NCBI GenBank assembly: GCA_020161935.1 | Contig: JAIUNI010000023.1 | Span: 1 to 64,000 of the forward strand | DNA from: Chloroflexota bacterium | GTDB taxonomy: Bacteria > Chloroflexota > Anaerolineae > Aggregatilineales > Phototrophicaceae | Length of the DNA stretch: 64,000 nucleotides | Direction of reading: 5' to 3' | Shown: in pieces, positions 1-8,208 of the stretch | Numbering within the stretch: the stretch's first letter is position 1 | How the letters are laid out: every line of letters begins with the position of its first letter | Program-made: the position numbers and the translations under genes | The notes under the pieces: model-generated | What the model saw: only the letters and a program-made list of their open reading frames with translations | What the model was told of the DNA's origin: nothing | Databases searched by the model: none

Positions 1-96
1 CATCATGCCACCCTTCATACTGTCCTGCTTGATTCCGCTCATCCGTTCGCCTATGCGGTCTTTCGAGCTTTTCGTGAGGAGTGGTTTTTCGCTCAT
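1..96 (-). CDS. N-terminal fragment of an unidentified protein, cut by the window edge
   Basis: An open frame starts with ATG at 96 on the minus strand and runs off the left edge (32 codons visible). It begins MSEKPLLTKSSKDRIGER and is rich in Lys, Ser and Met. A purine-rich AAAGAAAGAGA lies just upstream as a possible ribosome site. The next gene at 247 is divergent, so the gap between them would hold both promoters. The fragment is too short to name a family; it could be a chance frame, but the start, spacing and divergent layout favour a gene. Confidence 0.45.
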   Translation of the reverse strand, partial: MSEKPLLTKSSKDRIGERMSGIKQDSMKGGMM

Positions 97-174
97 TTGT
101 CTCTTTCTTTGCACAAATTTTAGGAAGCGAAAATGGTTTGAGTTTACAAACTTTAGTGTCCTTTTTTGTGGTGA

Positions 175-202
175 TTGTTAAACGTGTCTACATGGATATA
201 AT
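175..202 (+). promoter_or_regulatory. Sigma70-type promoter for the methyltransferase at 247
   Basis: TTGTTA (175-180), a 16-nt spacer and TATAAT (197-202) form a good -35/-10 pair about 45 nt before the start codon. The surrounding 120-220 stretch is AT-rich, unlike the coding flanks. Confidence 0.55.
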
Positions 203-246
203 AGGTTCAGGAAGGATCATAGCGGTTGTGTGAAAGGTGAACGGGA

Positions 247-999
247 ATGATTGAGAACGTGCTGCCGATTTACGTGGACGGGCGGATTTACGACCAAGTT
301 TTTCACGGTACGGCGGATATCTCTTACTGGCGAACGCAGCTTGAGGGGATCAAGGGCGACGCATTGGAGGTGAGCTGCGGTACGGGGCGTATTCTGCTGG
401 AACTGGGGGCGGGAAATCGACCGGTGAGCGGGTTGGATTTATCGGCGGGGATGCTGGCGTATGCCGCTGAGAAAGCACAGGGGCGCGGTGTGGCGCTGGA
501 TTTGCATCAGGGCGATATGCGGGACTTCGATCTTGGAAGGACGTTCGCGGCGATCACGGTGCCGAACAACGCGCTGGGGCATCTTTATACGCGCCATGAT
601 GTGGAGGCGCACCTCGCCAGTGTGAAAAGGCACTTGCAGCCCGAGGGGGTATATATGCTGGATATGTTTGTGCCGAACCCGGCGTTCTTGACTCAAGCCG
701 CCACCGAGCGCAGTCACATGGGGCAGTACACGAATCCGGCGGAGGGCGCAGTGATCGACATTTATCAGTCGGGGTACTACGACCCCGCGGCCCAGATCAA
801 ACACGCGACATGGACGTACCAGCGTGGGGACACGATGATGCGGGAAGAACCGTTTGCTCTGCGGATGTTTTACCCTCAGGAACTGGATGACCTGCTGTTT
901 TATAACGGCTTCGAGATCGTCGCCAAGTACGGGGATTATGACCGCACACCGTTTGGGAGCGAGTCGAAGGTGCAGTTGATCGTGGCGCGGGTGAGGTAG
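247..999 (+). CDS. Class I SAM-dependent methyltransferase
   Basis: A 250-residue Rossmann-fold methyltransferase. The SAM-binding motif I is ALEVSCGTGRILLEL at about residues 39-53, followed by the acidic GLDLSAGML loop (motif II) and the DMRDFDL stretch that normally contacts the adenine. The C-terminal half contains the beta-strand-rich region usual in small-molecule methyltransferases of the type-11/25 group. The substrate cannot be told from sequence. It is a stand-alone gene, with its own promoter and a GC-rich palindromic repeat just after the stop. A GGTGAACGGGA stretch precedes the ATG. Confidence 0.85.
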   Translation: MIENVLPIYVDGRIYDQVFHGTADISYWRTQLEGIKGDALEVSCGTGRILLELGAGNRPVSGLDLSAGMLAYAAEKAQGRGVALDLHQGDMRDFDLGRTFAAITVPNNALGHLYTRHDVEAHLASVKRHLQPEGVYMLDMFVPNPAFLTQAATERSHMGQYTNPAEGAVIDIYQSGYYDPAAQIKHATWTYQRGDTMMREEPFALRMFYPQELDDLLFYNGFEIVAKYGDYDRTPFGSESKVQLIVARVR

Positions 1000-1007
1000 A
1001 GGCGGGA

Positions 1008-1052
1008 AACCTCACCCCCCGGCCCCCTCTCCACAAGTGGCAGAGGGGGAGC
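1008..1052. repeat. GC-rich dispersed palindrome, copy 1
   Basis: CCTCACCCC followed by CCCCTCT, a short loop and AGAGGGG. It is one of at least nine relatives in the window (near 4714, 13592, 20827, 20949, 25702, 39425, 57195 and 62462). It lies between convergent genes and may also stop transcription. Confidence 0.7.
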
Positions 1053-1100
1053 AAAAGGGCGGACAGCCCTAAACCCCTACAGAAGTTTGCCGAAAGTAAT

Positions 1101-1991
1101 TTACCAACTGCCGGTCGCGCCGCCGCCGGAAGATGATCCACCACCACTGGACGACGATCCACTATCGGACGAGCCGCCGCCCGACGAACTGCTGTTGAGC
1201 ATGGCTATCGCGACAAGGGCGGTATCCTCGTATTGGCAGTTGGGACAGTACTTGTGGACTTCCTTTTCACCTTCGGAATAGCGGGTCGGGCTGGAGATGA
1301 CATTCGAGCTGATGTTTAAGCCAACTTGACCGCACATCGGGCAGCGGTGGCTTTCGCGATACCAGAAGAAGCCGCCACCGCCGAGCACCAGTATGCCTAA
1401 GCCAATCCACCACGCGGCGGGATCAACCGTCGCCAGCTTGTCGCCGACCTGCTCGAAGAAAGTCGGTGCGCCACCGGTCGGCCATTCATCCGTGACCATA
1501 AAAATGAGGGCGCGAACGCCTTTTTCGATACCGGCTTCATAATTTTCTTGTTTGAAGTAGGGCAGCACGAATTCATCCAGTACGCCCTTCGCCCGTTTGT
1601 CGTAGCTGCTGTCGTAGCCCGCGCCGAGTTCGATGCGTACCTTGCGGTCATCCTTCGCGACGAGCAGCATAATGCCCTTATTGGTTCGGGCATCACCAAT
1701 GCCCCAGCGGTTGAACAGGCTGGTGGCAAATTTTTCGATGGTCGTATCCCAAGAATTATAGTCACGGGTCGAGTCGATGGTGACGACCGTCATTTCAATA
1801 TTATTCTGGGATTTGAGGTCGGTTAGCCAACCATAAAGTTTGGTTTCCAAACCAGATGACATCATGCCATTGTAGTCGTTGATGTACGTATCGAGGCGAG
1901 CGGGGTAGCCGGTTTGGGCGAGTGCCGGAACCGCTAGGGCGGCAAACAGCATCACTAGGGTCAGCGGTATGATCCATTTCAAACGGCGCAT
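1101..1991 (-). CDS. Secreted/membrane TPM-domain protein with a zinc ribbon
   Basis: A 296-residue protein of the YgcG/TPM family. Residues 1-26 are a signal peptide ending in ALAQ; about 35-170 form the TPM domain (TVVTIDSTRDYNS, KGIMLLVAKDDRKVRIELG); about 192-211 are a membrane helix. A CPMC...CPNC zinc ribbon follows, and the tail is almost only Ser and Gly, as in many TPM proteins. TPM domains have been linked to photosystem II repair and to phosphatase activity, but the bacterial role is unsettled. The start is set at 1991 because GGAGG lies 6 nt before it; the longer open frame upstream (to 2114) has no ribosome site and would hide the signal peptide. Confidence 0.85.
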   Translation of the reverse strand: MRRLKWIIPLTLVMLFAALAVPALAQTGYPARLDTYINDYNGMMSSGLETKLYGWLTDLKSQNNIEMTVVTIDSTRDYNSWDTTIEKFATSLFNRWGIGDARTNKGIMLLVAKDDRKVRIELGAGYDSSYDKRAKGVLDEFVLPYFKQENYEAGIEKGVRALIFMVTDEWPTGGAPTFFEQVGDKLATVDPAAWWIGLGILVLGGGGFFWYRESHRCPMCGQVGLNISSNVISSPTRYSEGEKEVHKYCPNCQYEDTALVAIAMLNSSSSGGGSSDSGSSSSGGGSSSGGGATGSW

Positions 1992-2132
1992 ACATTCCTC
2001 CATCGTGATTATATTTCTCCCTTCATTGTAGGGATTTTCATTCATCACTTTGCCCCTAAAATGGGGGATCTCATCTGCATATAATGACGTATAGATCGGT
2101 TCGCATGTTCCCAATCAGGCAACGAAAAATGT

Positions 2133-2138
2133 TATAAT
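2133..2138 (+). promoter_or_regulatory. -10 element for the SMP-30-like gene
   Basis: TATAAT 36 nt before the GTG start. No convincing -35 is visible. The AAGGTGAT/ATCACCTT dyad just downstream could form a small hairpin in the leader. Confidence 0.4.
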
Positions 2139-2173
2139 CACCTTCATGAAGGTGATAACCGAGGTGAAACCCT

Positions 2174-3034
2174 GTGACGCAAACGACGGTATTGGTTGAT
2201 ACCCTGCGCTTCCCCGAAAGTCCCCGCTGGTACGATAACCATCTATGGTGCGTTGATCTGTTTGAGCGGCGGGTGGTACGGATTGATATGCAAGGGGGCA
2301 TGGAAACGGTTGTCAAGCATCAGGACATCCTCTCTGCGGTGGGCTGGACACCCTATGGGCAGCAGTTGATCGTCTCGGCAGAGCAGCGCAAACTGCTGCG
2401 GAACGACTATGAACTGGTGACGCTGGCTGATCTTTCGGCGCTGGTTCGGCATCCCCTGAATGATATGGTGATTGACGCGCGCGGTGGGGCGTACATCGGC
2501 AATATGGGTTACGACTTCGATGACCCGAACGGCACACCGCAGCCGGGGCCGATTGTGTATGTGTCGCCGGAGGGTGAGGGGCGAATCGCTGCCGAGGGGC
2601 TGGGCTTCCCGAATGGGATGGTGATTACGCCGGATGGTCAAAGGCTGATCGTGGCGGAAAGTCACGCGGCGCGGATTAGCGCGTTCGATGTAGCGGCGGA
2701 TGGCAGCCTTTCCAATTGGCGCATATGGGCGGAGTTCCCGGAGGATGAAACGGCGGCTTCGTTCGGGCAAGCCTTCACGCCGGATGGGATATGCCTCGAT
2801 CAGGAAGGTGCGGTGTGGGTGGCCTCGCCTACGAGCCGCGAAGTGATTCGGGTGCAGGAGGGCGGGTTCGTCACCCACCGCATCCCCATGAACACAATTC
2901 CGCTGGCCTGTGAACTGGGCGGCTGGGAACGGCGTACGCTTTTTATCCCCAGTATCGGCAGCTTCGACTCCTCGGCACCAGCGGCGGTAGGGCGTATCGA
3001 ATATCTTGAGGTGGATGTGCCGGGGATTGGCTGA
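2174..3034 (+). CDS. SMP-30/gluconolactonase-family beta-propeller
   Basis: A 286-residue protein with the SMP-30 signature: FPESPRWYDNHLWCVDL at the N-terminus (the Glu is the usual metal ligand), NGMVITPDGQRLIVAES in the middle and PDGICLDQEGAVWVAS near residue 205, which supplies the Asn and Asp metal ligands. Members hydrolyse lactones such as gluconolactone with a divalent metal; sugar-lactone specificity cannot be read here. GTG at 2174 is chosen because GAGGTGA lies 7 nt upstream. No signal peptide is seen, so the protein is cytoplasmic. It precedes an ABC-F gene with its own promoter, so it is probably monocistronic. Confidence 0.85.
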   Translation: MTQTTVLVDTLRFPESPRWYDNHLWCVDLFERRVVRIDMQGGMETVVKHQDILSAVGWTPYGQQLIVSAEQRKLLRNDYELVTLADLSALVRHPLNDMVIDARGGAYIGNMGYDFDDPNGTPQPGPIVYVSPEGEGRIAAEGLGFPNGMVITPDGQRLIVAESHAARISAFDVAADGSLSNWRIWAEFPEDETAASFGQAFTPDGICLDQEGAVWVASPTSREVIRVQEGGFVTHRIPMNTIPLACELGGWERRTLFIPSIGSFDSSAPAAVGRIEYLEVDVPGIG

Positions 3035-3062
3035 TTGACGGCTATAAACCGTTCTGACCCCG

Positions 3063-3071
3063 TGCTATAAT
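3063..3071 (+). promoter_or_regulatory. Extended -10 promoter for the ABC-F gene
   Basis: TGCTATAAT is a perfect extended -10 (TG-n-TATAAT). A TTGACG lies 25 nt upstream, too far for a normal -35, so the extended element probably carries the promoter. Confidence 0.55.
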
Positions 3072-3105
3072 GCCTGTGTTCAATGAGTAACACGGATTAT
3101 GGTTT

Positions 3106-5031
3106 ATGTCCCTTCTGACCGCCACCAACCTCGCTAAATCTTATGGGCCGGACGACATCTTTGACGGCATCAGCGTCGAAATTCCGCACAAGTCGCGGAT
3201 CGCGCTGGTGGGACCGAACGGCGCGGGTAAAACCTCGCTGCTGAACCTGCTCGTCGGGCATGATACACCGAACGAAGGCACGATCAGCATCGCCAAAGGC
3301 ACTCGCATCGGCTTCCTGCCGCAGCGGCCTGAACTGGCTGGCGAACACACCATCTGGGAGGAAATGCTCAACGCCTTCACCGACTTGCGCCGGATGGAAA
3401 GCAAGCTGCGCGACCTTGAAGCCAAATTGAGCGACCCTGACCAGCACGAAGCCGTCCTCGAACAGTACGGGGACTTGCAGCACCGCTTTGAACTGGCAGA
3501 CGGCTACACCTACGAGAACCGCATTAAACAGGTGCTGCAAGGTTTGGGCTTCAAACCGGAGGATTACAGCCGTACCCTGCCGAAGCTATCCGGCGGGCAG
3601 CGGACGCGGGTGCTGCTCGGTCGGCTGCTGCTGGATGCGCCGGAACTGCTGGTGCTGGATGAACCGACCAACCACCTTGATATTGAGGCGGTCGAGTGGC
3701 TTGAGAGCTTCCTTAAAGAGTTCCCCGGCGCGGTGCTGGCTGTCAGCCATGATCGCTACTTCATGGATGAGTTCGCGACGACCATCTGGGAACTGGACTT
3801 CGGCACGCTGGAAACCTATCGTGGGAATTACAGCCACTATACCCGCCAGCGCGAAGAACGCTGGGAACGGCGGCAGGCCGAGTACGAAACGCAGCAAGAA
3901 TTCCTCGCGAAAGAAATGGAATACATCCGCCGGAACATCGCTGGGCAGAACACACGCCAAGCGAAAGGTAAGCTGCGCCGCCTCGAAACGATGAAGAAGC
4001 GCGGCAAGCTGCTCACCCGACCGCGCACCCGCCAGAACCTGAACCTGAATATGAGTTCGGGGATGCGGAGCGGCGATAAGGTGCTGATGACGCAAAGTGT
4101 CGCCGTCGGTTATCCCGATTCGCCCAAGCCGCTGTTCACCGTGCCGGATATTACGCTGTGGCGGGGCGAGGTGGCGGCGCTGATCGGGCCGAACGGCGTG
4201 GGCAAGAGTACCTTTCTCAAGACGATGATCGGTGATCTGCCGCCGCTCAAAGGTGAGTCACGCTTGGGTGCTTCGGTGCAGTTGGGCTACTTCGCGCAGG
4301 CGCACGAGCTATTGAACCCCAAGAACAGCATCATTGACGAGATTATGAACGCCAAGCCGATGACCCCCGGCGAGGCGCGGTCGTTCCTTGGGCCGTTCCT
4401 GTTTCAGGGCGACGATGTGTTCCGCCCGATTGGGACGCTCTCCGGCGGTGAGCGGGGGCGCGTGGCGCTGGCGAAGCTGGCATTATCGGGCGCGAACCTG
4501 CTGCTGCTGGACGAACCGACGAACCACCTCGACATCGACAGCCAAGAGGTGCTGCAGAACGTGCTAGCGGGTTTCACCGGAACGATTTTGCTCGTCAGCC
4601 ATGACCGTTACCTCGTGGACGCGCTGGCGACGCAAATCTGGGCCGCCAGCCCCGGCAAGCTGGACGTGTTCGAGGGGACGTATAAGGAATATGTGGCGGC
4701 GCGGAATGCTGGCTTAACAACCCCACCCCTTACCCCTCCCCGTACACAAGGAGGGGAACCTGAGAGCAGCAGGATACCCGCTTCGACCAACGGCAGCAGT
4801 ACCCCCGCGCCCAAGAAAAAGGGTAACACCTACCAGTTGGAGAAGCAGATCGCGGCAGCCGAGGCCAAGGTGCATACGTTGGAAACCAAGCTGACTGAAT
4901 TGACGGCAGCTATCGACAAGGCCAGCAAGGAAGGCAACGCGGCGATCATCAATAAACTTGGCGCGGAGTACACGGCGACCGAGCAGGCGCTGGATACGGC
5001 GATGAACGAGTGGGCGGAACTGGCTGAGTAA
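3106..5031 (+). CDS. ABC-F family ATPase
   Basis: A 641-residue soluble protein with two ABC ATPase domains and no membrane helices. Domain 1 has Walker A GPNGAGKTS near residue 36, LSGGQRTRV near 161 and LLVLDEPTNHLD; domain 2 has GPNGVGKST near 364, LSGGERGRV near 446 and LLLLDEPTNHLD. The two are joined by the charged P-site-tRNA-interaction linker (about 240-310). A C-terminal coiled coil (about 565-640) resembles that of Uup and similar ABC-F proteins. The family binds the ribosomal E site to relieve stalls or antibiotic block. Residues about 536-552 are a low-complexity Pro/Thr/Gly insert encoded by a dispersed genomic palindrome. No strong Shine-Dalgarno precedes the ATG. Confidence 0.93.
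   Translation: MSLLTATNLAKSYGPDDIFDGISVEIPHKSRIALVGPNGAGKTSLLNLLVGHDTPNEGTISIAKGTRIGFLPQRPELAGEHTIWEEMLNAFTDLRRMESKLRDLEAKLSDPDQHEAVLEQYGDLQHRFELADGYTYENRIKQVLQGLGFKPEDYSRTLPKLSGGQRTRVLLGRLLLDAPELLVLDEPTNHLDIEAVEWLESFLKEFPGAVLAVSHDRYFMDEFATTIWELDFGTLETYRGNYSHYTRQREERWERRQAEYETQQEFLAKEMEYIRRNIAGQNTRQAKGKLRRLETMKKRGKLLTRPRTRQNLNLNMSSGMRSGDKVLMTQSVAVGYPDSPKPLFTVPDITLWRGEVAALIGPNGVGKSTFLKTMIGDLPPLKGESRLGASVQLGYFAQAHELLNPKNSIIDEIMNAKPMTPGEARSFLGPFLFQGDDVFRPIGTLSGGERGRVALAKLALSGANLLLLDEPTNHLDIDSQEVLQNVLAGFTGTILLVSHDRYLVDALATQIWAASPGKLDVFEGTYKEYVAARNAGLTTPPLTPPRTQGGEPESSRIPASTNGSSTPAPKKKGNTYQLEKQIAAAEAKVHTLETKLTELTAAIDKASKEGNAAIINKLGAEYTATEQALDTAMNEWAELAE
4714..4758 (+). repeat. GC-rich palindrome read in frame inside the ABC-F gene
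   Basis: CCCCACCCCTTACCCCTCCCC, a short loop, then GGAGGGG. It is a member of the intergenic palindrome family and encodes PPLTPPRTQGGE in the flexible linker before the C-terminal coiled coil without breaking the frame. Confidence 0.8.
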
Positions 5032-5035
5032 AGAT

Positions 5036-5115
5036 TTAACCGCTGAGGCGCAGAGATCGCAGAGGAATACGGAGAGTTTTAACACAAAGACTCAATGACT
5101 CAGAGGCACAGAGGA
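5036..5115 (+). repeat. 9-nt-period repeat overlapping the leader of the Uma2 gene
   Basis: Units such as ACCGCTGAG, GCGCAGAGA and TCGCAGAGG repeat every 9 nt. Relatives lie at about 7772, 27932, 32553, 22071 and 50940. The last unit (CAGAGGATCAAG) supplies the GAGGA that acts as ribosome site for the gene at 5124. Confidence 0.65.
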
Positions 5116-5123
5116 TCAAGTTT

Positions 5124-5705
5124 ATGGTGGCGAACGCACGCAAAAAGTGGACGGTTGAGGAATATCTCGCTTTCGAACGTGCCAGCGAGGCAAAGCACGA
5201 GTATTTTGACGGTGACATCTATGCGATGTCTGGTGCAAGCCGTGAACACAACATCATTGTGATGAACACTGGTGCGAGCCTGAATAATCAACTGACCAGT
5301 CGCCCATGCGAAGTCTATCCGAGTGATATGCGTGTGAAAGTCAATGCGCTGAAATATAGCTATCCCGATGTAACGGTTGTCTGTGGCGAACCTCGGTTTG
5401 CTGACGGCGAGTTTGATACCCTGCTCAACCCGACGTTGATCGTTGAAGTCCTATCCGACTCAACAGAGGATTATGACCGGGGTAAAAAGTTCAAGCATTA
5501 CATGGGCATTGAGTCGCTGAAAGAATATGTTCTCATCGCGCAGGATGAGATGCGTGTTGACCATTACACCCGCCAACCGAACGGCGACTGGCTGCTCTCT
5601 TACGCCACCATGCCGGATGTGGCGATCCAGCTACCCGCTGTCGGCTGCACCCTGCGCCTCGCCGATGTATATCACAAAATCACCTTCCCGACACCGGATG
5701 CCTGA
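5124..5705 (+). CDS. Uma2-family (DUF820) putative endonuclease
   Basis: A 193-residue protein of the Uma2 family, which adopts the PD-(D/E)XK nuclease fold. The pattern is clear: HEYFDGDIYAMSGAS near the N-terminus, YSYPDVTVVCGEPRF near 85 (Asp), NPTLIVEVLSDSTEDYDRG near 110 (Glu) and then FKHYMGIESLKEYVLI. The family is greatly expanded in Cyanobacteria and Chloroflexota and its role is uncertain; some members may belong to mobile or repair functions. GAGGA 8 nt before ATG, itself part of a 9-nt repeat, is the ribosome site. The next gene starts 9 nt after the stop. Confidence 0.85.
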   Translation: MVANARKKWTVEEYLAFERASEAKHEYFDGDIYAMSGASREHNIIVMNTGASLNNQLTSRPCEVYPSDMRVKVNALKYSYPDVTVVCGEPRFADGEFDTLLNPTLIVEVLSDSTEDYDRGKKFKHYMGIESLKEYVLIAQDEMRVDHYTRQPNGDWLLSYATMPDVAIQLPAVGCTLRLADVYHKITFPTPDA

Positions 5706-5714
5706 AAGAACTCC

Positions 5715-7523
5715 ATGACCTCACCGACCCGTGACACGCGCATTACCCACACCCAACGCGGCATCAAACGGCTTGAAGCCCGCCTACAAATCGCCCGATA
5801 CCACAACAACCGGCTCGTCGGGGCGCGGCTGGCGGTATTCCTCGCGGCGGCTGCGCTGGCGCTGGGGTTATGGCCGGGCAACAACGGGCTGGCGCTGGCG
5901 TGTGCGCTGGTCGGCCTCGTGGTGTTTAGCGTGCTGGTCGGGCGGCACAACCGCGTGCGGCGGGTGATCGCGCGGCTCGAAACGCTGAACGCCATCCGCG
6001 AGGCGCATATTGCCCGCGCCGAACTGGATTGGGCGTTCATCCCGCAGCCGCCCACCTTCACGCCGGATGATAACCACCCGTTTGAGCATGATCTCGATAT
6101 TACGGGAGCGCGTTCCCTGCATCACCTGTTGGATACCAGCGCCACCCTGCAAGGCAGCGCCCGACTGCGCGGTTGGTTACTGGCGACCTCACCAGACGCG
6201 AACGCCATCGGGCAGCGGCACGCCCTGCTGGATGAACTGTCACCCGCGTTCTGCGACCGGCTGACGCTTGAAGCGCGGATGAGCAGCGAGGGCAAGCGTT
6301 TGGATACGCGCCCCCTCAGCGCGTGGATCACGGCTCCGGCTACGGCCAGCGGCGGGGTGTCGGGGCAGTTCGTGGCGCTGTTGGCGGGGTTATGTGTACT
6401 GACGGCGGTGCTGTTCGTCCTGTGGCGGCTGGCGGTGCTTCCGCCCGTGTTCGCGATCAGCTTCCTCGTGTACTTCGGCCTCTCACTCAGTCGTGCCACG
6501 CGGGTCATTCCGGTGCTGGATGAGGGCTTCGCGGTGCAGGGTATCCTCGGCGGGCTGACGGGCGTGTTCACCACCCTCGAACAGTATCCGGCGGGGCGCA
6601 AACCCGCGCTCGGTCGGTTGATCGCGCCGTTCCAAGGGGCGGAACGTCCATCGGCACAGCTTCGCGGCCTCAACCGGATCGTGTCGGCGGCGAGTTTACG
6701 CGGGAACTTCATCCTGTGGGGCGTGTTGAATGGACTGATGCCGTGGGATATGTTCACGGCCTACCAACTCGGTCAGCTCCGGCGTAAGCTGGCGGGGTTG
6801 ATGCCCGCGTGGCTGGACGTGTGGGCAGAACTGGAAGCACTAGCGGCCTTACGTCTGTTCGCCTACCACAATCCGGCCTATACCCGCCCAGCCTTCACCG
6901 AGGAAATGACCTTCACGGCGGTACAGATCGGGCATCCGCTCATCAGCCACCTACAGCGGGTGGTGAACAGCTTTACGATGGATACCCCCCGTGTGACGAT
7001 GCTCACCGGCTCGAATATGTCCGGCAAGAGTTCGTTCCTGCGGACGATGGGCGTGAACCTCGTGCTGGCGAACGCGGGCGGCGTGGTGGCGGCGGACAGC
7101 CTGCACACCAGCCTCTACCGGTTGTTCACCTGCATCCAGATTAGCGACTCTCTGGCGGAAGGTTACTCCTACTTTTACGCGGAAGTGCGGCGGTTGAAGG
7201 CGTTACTGGACGCGCTGGAGAAGCCGGATAAGCTGCCCCTGTTCTTCCTGATCGACGAGATTTTTAAGGGGACGAACAACCGCGAACGGCTGCTGGGCAG
7301 CGCGGCCTATATTCGGGCGCTTGTGGGGAAGCGCGGCACGGGTGCGATTTCGACCCACGACCTCGAACTGGCGGCGTTGGAAGGCTTGAGCAACTACCAC
7401 TTCGCGGATCAAGTGAAGGATGGGCAGCTCACGTTTGATTACAGGCTGCGAGCCGGTGTTTCGCCCACGACGAACGCGCTCCGCATCATGCGGCTGGCGG
7501 GTTTGCCGGTCGGGGATGAGTAG
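5715..7523 (+). CDS. MutS-like ATPase with N-terminal membrane helices
   Basis: A 602-residue protein whose C-terminal third is MutS domain V: Walker A GSNMSGKSSFLRTMG near residue 432, then ADSLHTSLYRLFTCIQISDS, the Walker B FFLIDEIFKGTNNRERLLG and the TGAISTHDLELAAL motif. The N-terminal DNA-mismatch domain of true MutS is absent. Instead two hydrophobic stretches near 35-75 and a further pair near 215-255 predict a membrane protein. Such shortened membrane MutS homologues are known in several phyla but have no settled role. It starts 9 nt after the Uma2 stop, so the two may be co-transcribed. Confidence 0.8.
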   Translation: MTSPTRDTRITHTQRGIKRLEARLQIARYHNNRLVGARLAVFLAAAALALGLWPGNNGLALACALVGLVVFSVLVGRHNRVRRVIARLETLNAIREAHIARAELDWAFIPQPPTFTPDDNHPFEHDLDITGARSLHHLLDTSATLQGSARLRGWLLATSPDANAIGQRHALLDELSPAFCDRLTLEARMSSEGKRLDTRPLSAWITAPATASGGVSGQFVALLAGLCVLTAVLFVLWRLAVLPPVFAISFLVYFGLSLSRATRVIPVLDEGFAVQGILGGLTGVFTTLEQYPAGRKPALGRLIAPFQGAERPSAQLRGLNRIVSAASLRGNFILWGVLNGLMPWDMFTAYQLGQLRRKLAGLMPAWLDVWAELEALAALRLFAYHNPAYTRPAFTEEMTFTAVQIGHPLISHLQRVVNSFTMDTPRVTMLTGSNMSGKSSFLRTMGVNLVLANAGGVVAADSLHTSLYRLFTCIQISDSLAEGYSYFYAEVRRLKALLDALEKPDKLPLFFLIDEIFKGTNNRERLLGSAAYIRALVGKRGTGAISTHDLELAALEGLSNYHFADQVKDGQLTFDYRLRAGVSPTTNALRIMRLAGLPVGDE

Positions 7524-7662
7524 GCTTCTAGAAATTGGCAAAATTGGCGAACCTTCTGGCAATAAAAACACGTTTTGGTGGCGATTCGGCGGATTGCCCG
7601 GCTGGATTCACGGCAATTTTGGCGAAAAGGCTGCCGCCGCCAAGATTGCTAAAAGAAGTCCC

Positions 7663-7762
7663 CAGTCTATAGTCGACAGTCATTAGTCTAATACAACATG
7701 CAGAACAAGCGGCAAATGCGGCACGAAAAGTCAACAGTCAGCAGTCAGCAGACGACAGTCAA
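7663..7762 (+). repeat. Two YAGTYNN heptad clusters
   Basis: CAGTCTA TAGTCGA CAGTCAT TAGTCTA at 7663-7690, and five units AAGTCAA CAGTCAG CAGTCAG CAGACGA CAGTCAA at 7728-7762. The period is exactly 7 nt in both. Confidence 0.75.
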
Positions 7763-7848
7763 AGGCAATACGAATCGCCAAGCACGCCAAGAACACAGAG
7801 AACGCCAAGGGTGGATGCAGTTGTTAAGGTGCGTGAGGTTGGGAGCGC

Positions 7849-7868
7849 GGACGAGATGTATCTCGTCC
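7849..7868. repeat. Dispersed GGACGAGA hairpin
   Basis: GGACGAGA-TGTA-TCTCGTCC is a perfect 8-bp palindrome followed by CTACAA. It belongs to the family that forms the tandem array at 38.1-39.1 kb. Confidence 0.75.
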
Positions 7869-7910
7869 CTACAACCATCTCTTTCAATAGCATAGTGGAA
7901 GTTGGCGTAT

Positions 7911-8056
7911 TAAGGGTGAACATTTGTCAGAACATTTGGTCCCTTTTAAGCGGTGGTGGCGCTAACGTTGCGAGGGAGGGGAATTGTTAAGACGGTTGGT
8001 GGAGGGTTAGAAAAGGGTTTGTTGGGTTAACCGAAAATAAACCTAGAAAATAGTTT
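7911..8056 (+). repeat. 145-bp repeat, copy A
   Basis: It matches the reverse complement of 39226-39372 at about 90% with very few gaps, from the GGGTGAACATTTGTCAGAAC end to the CCTAGAAAATAGTTTT end. It has no open frame and no obvious terminal inverted repeats. Confidence 0.8.
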
Positions 8057-8208
8057 TAAGTTTCAAGTGACAGGCAAAAGGCAGGGACTATCCAAGGATT
8101 ACACAATCCTGTAAGAAGGAAAGTAACTTTCTGTTTGTCCTGCTGTTATTGACTCTTTTGCTTTTGGGTCTATAGTTGATGGATAGATTACCGATTTAAC
8201 AAAAGCGT

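Larger units (their letters stand above)
7524..8208. other. Repeat-filled gene-free gap
   Basis: No gene is supported. In order it holds a 9-nt-period stretch with GGC-containing units (7531-7650), two heptad clusters (7663-7690 and 7728-7762), a further 9-nt CGCCAAG repeat (7772-7811), a perfect hairpin (7849-7868) and copy A of a 145-bp repeat (7911-8056). The promoter of the gene at 8209 should lie in the AT-rich 8060-8208 part. Confidence 0.7.
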
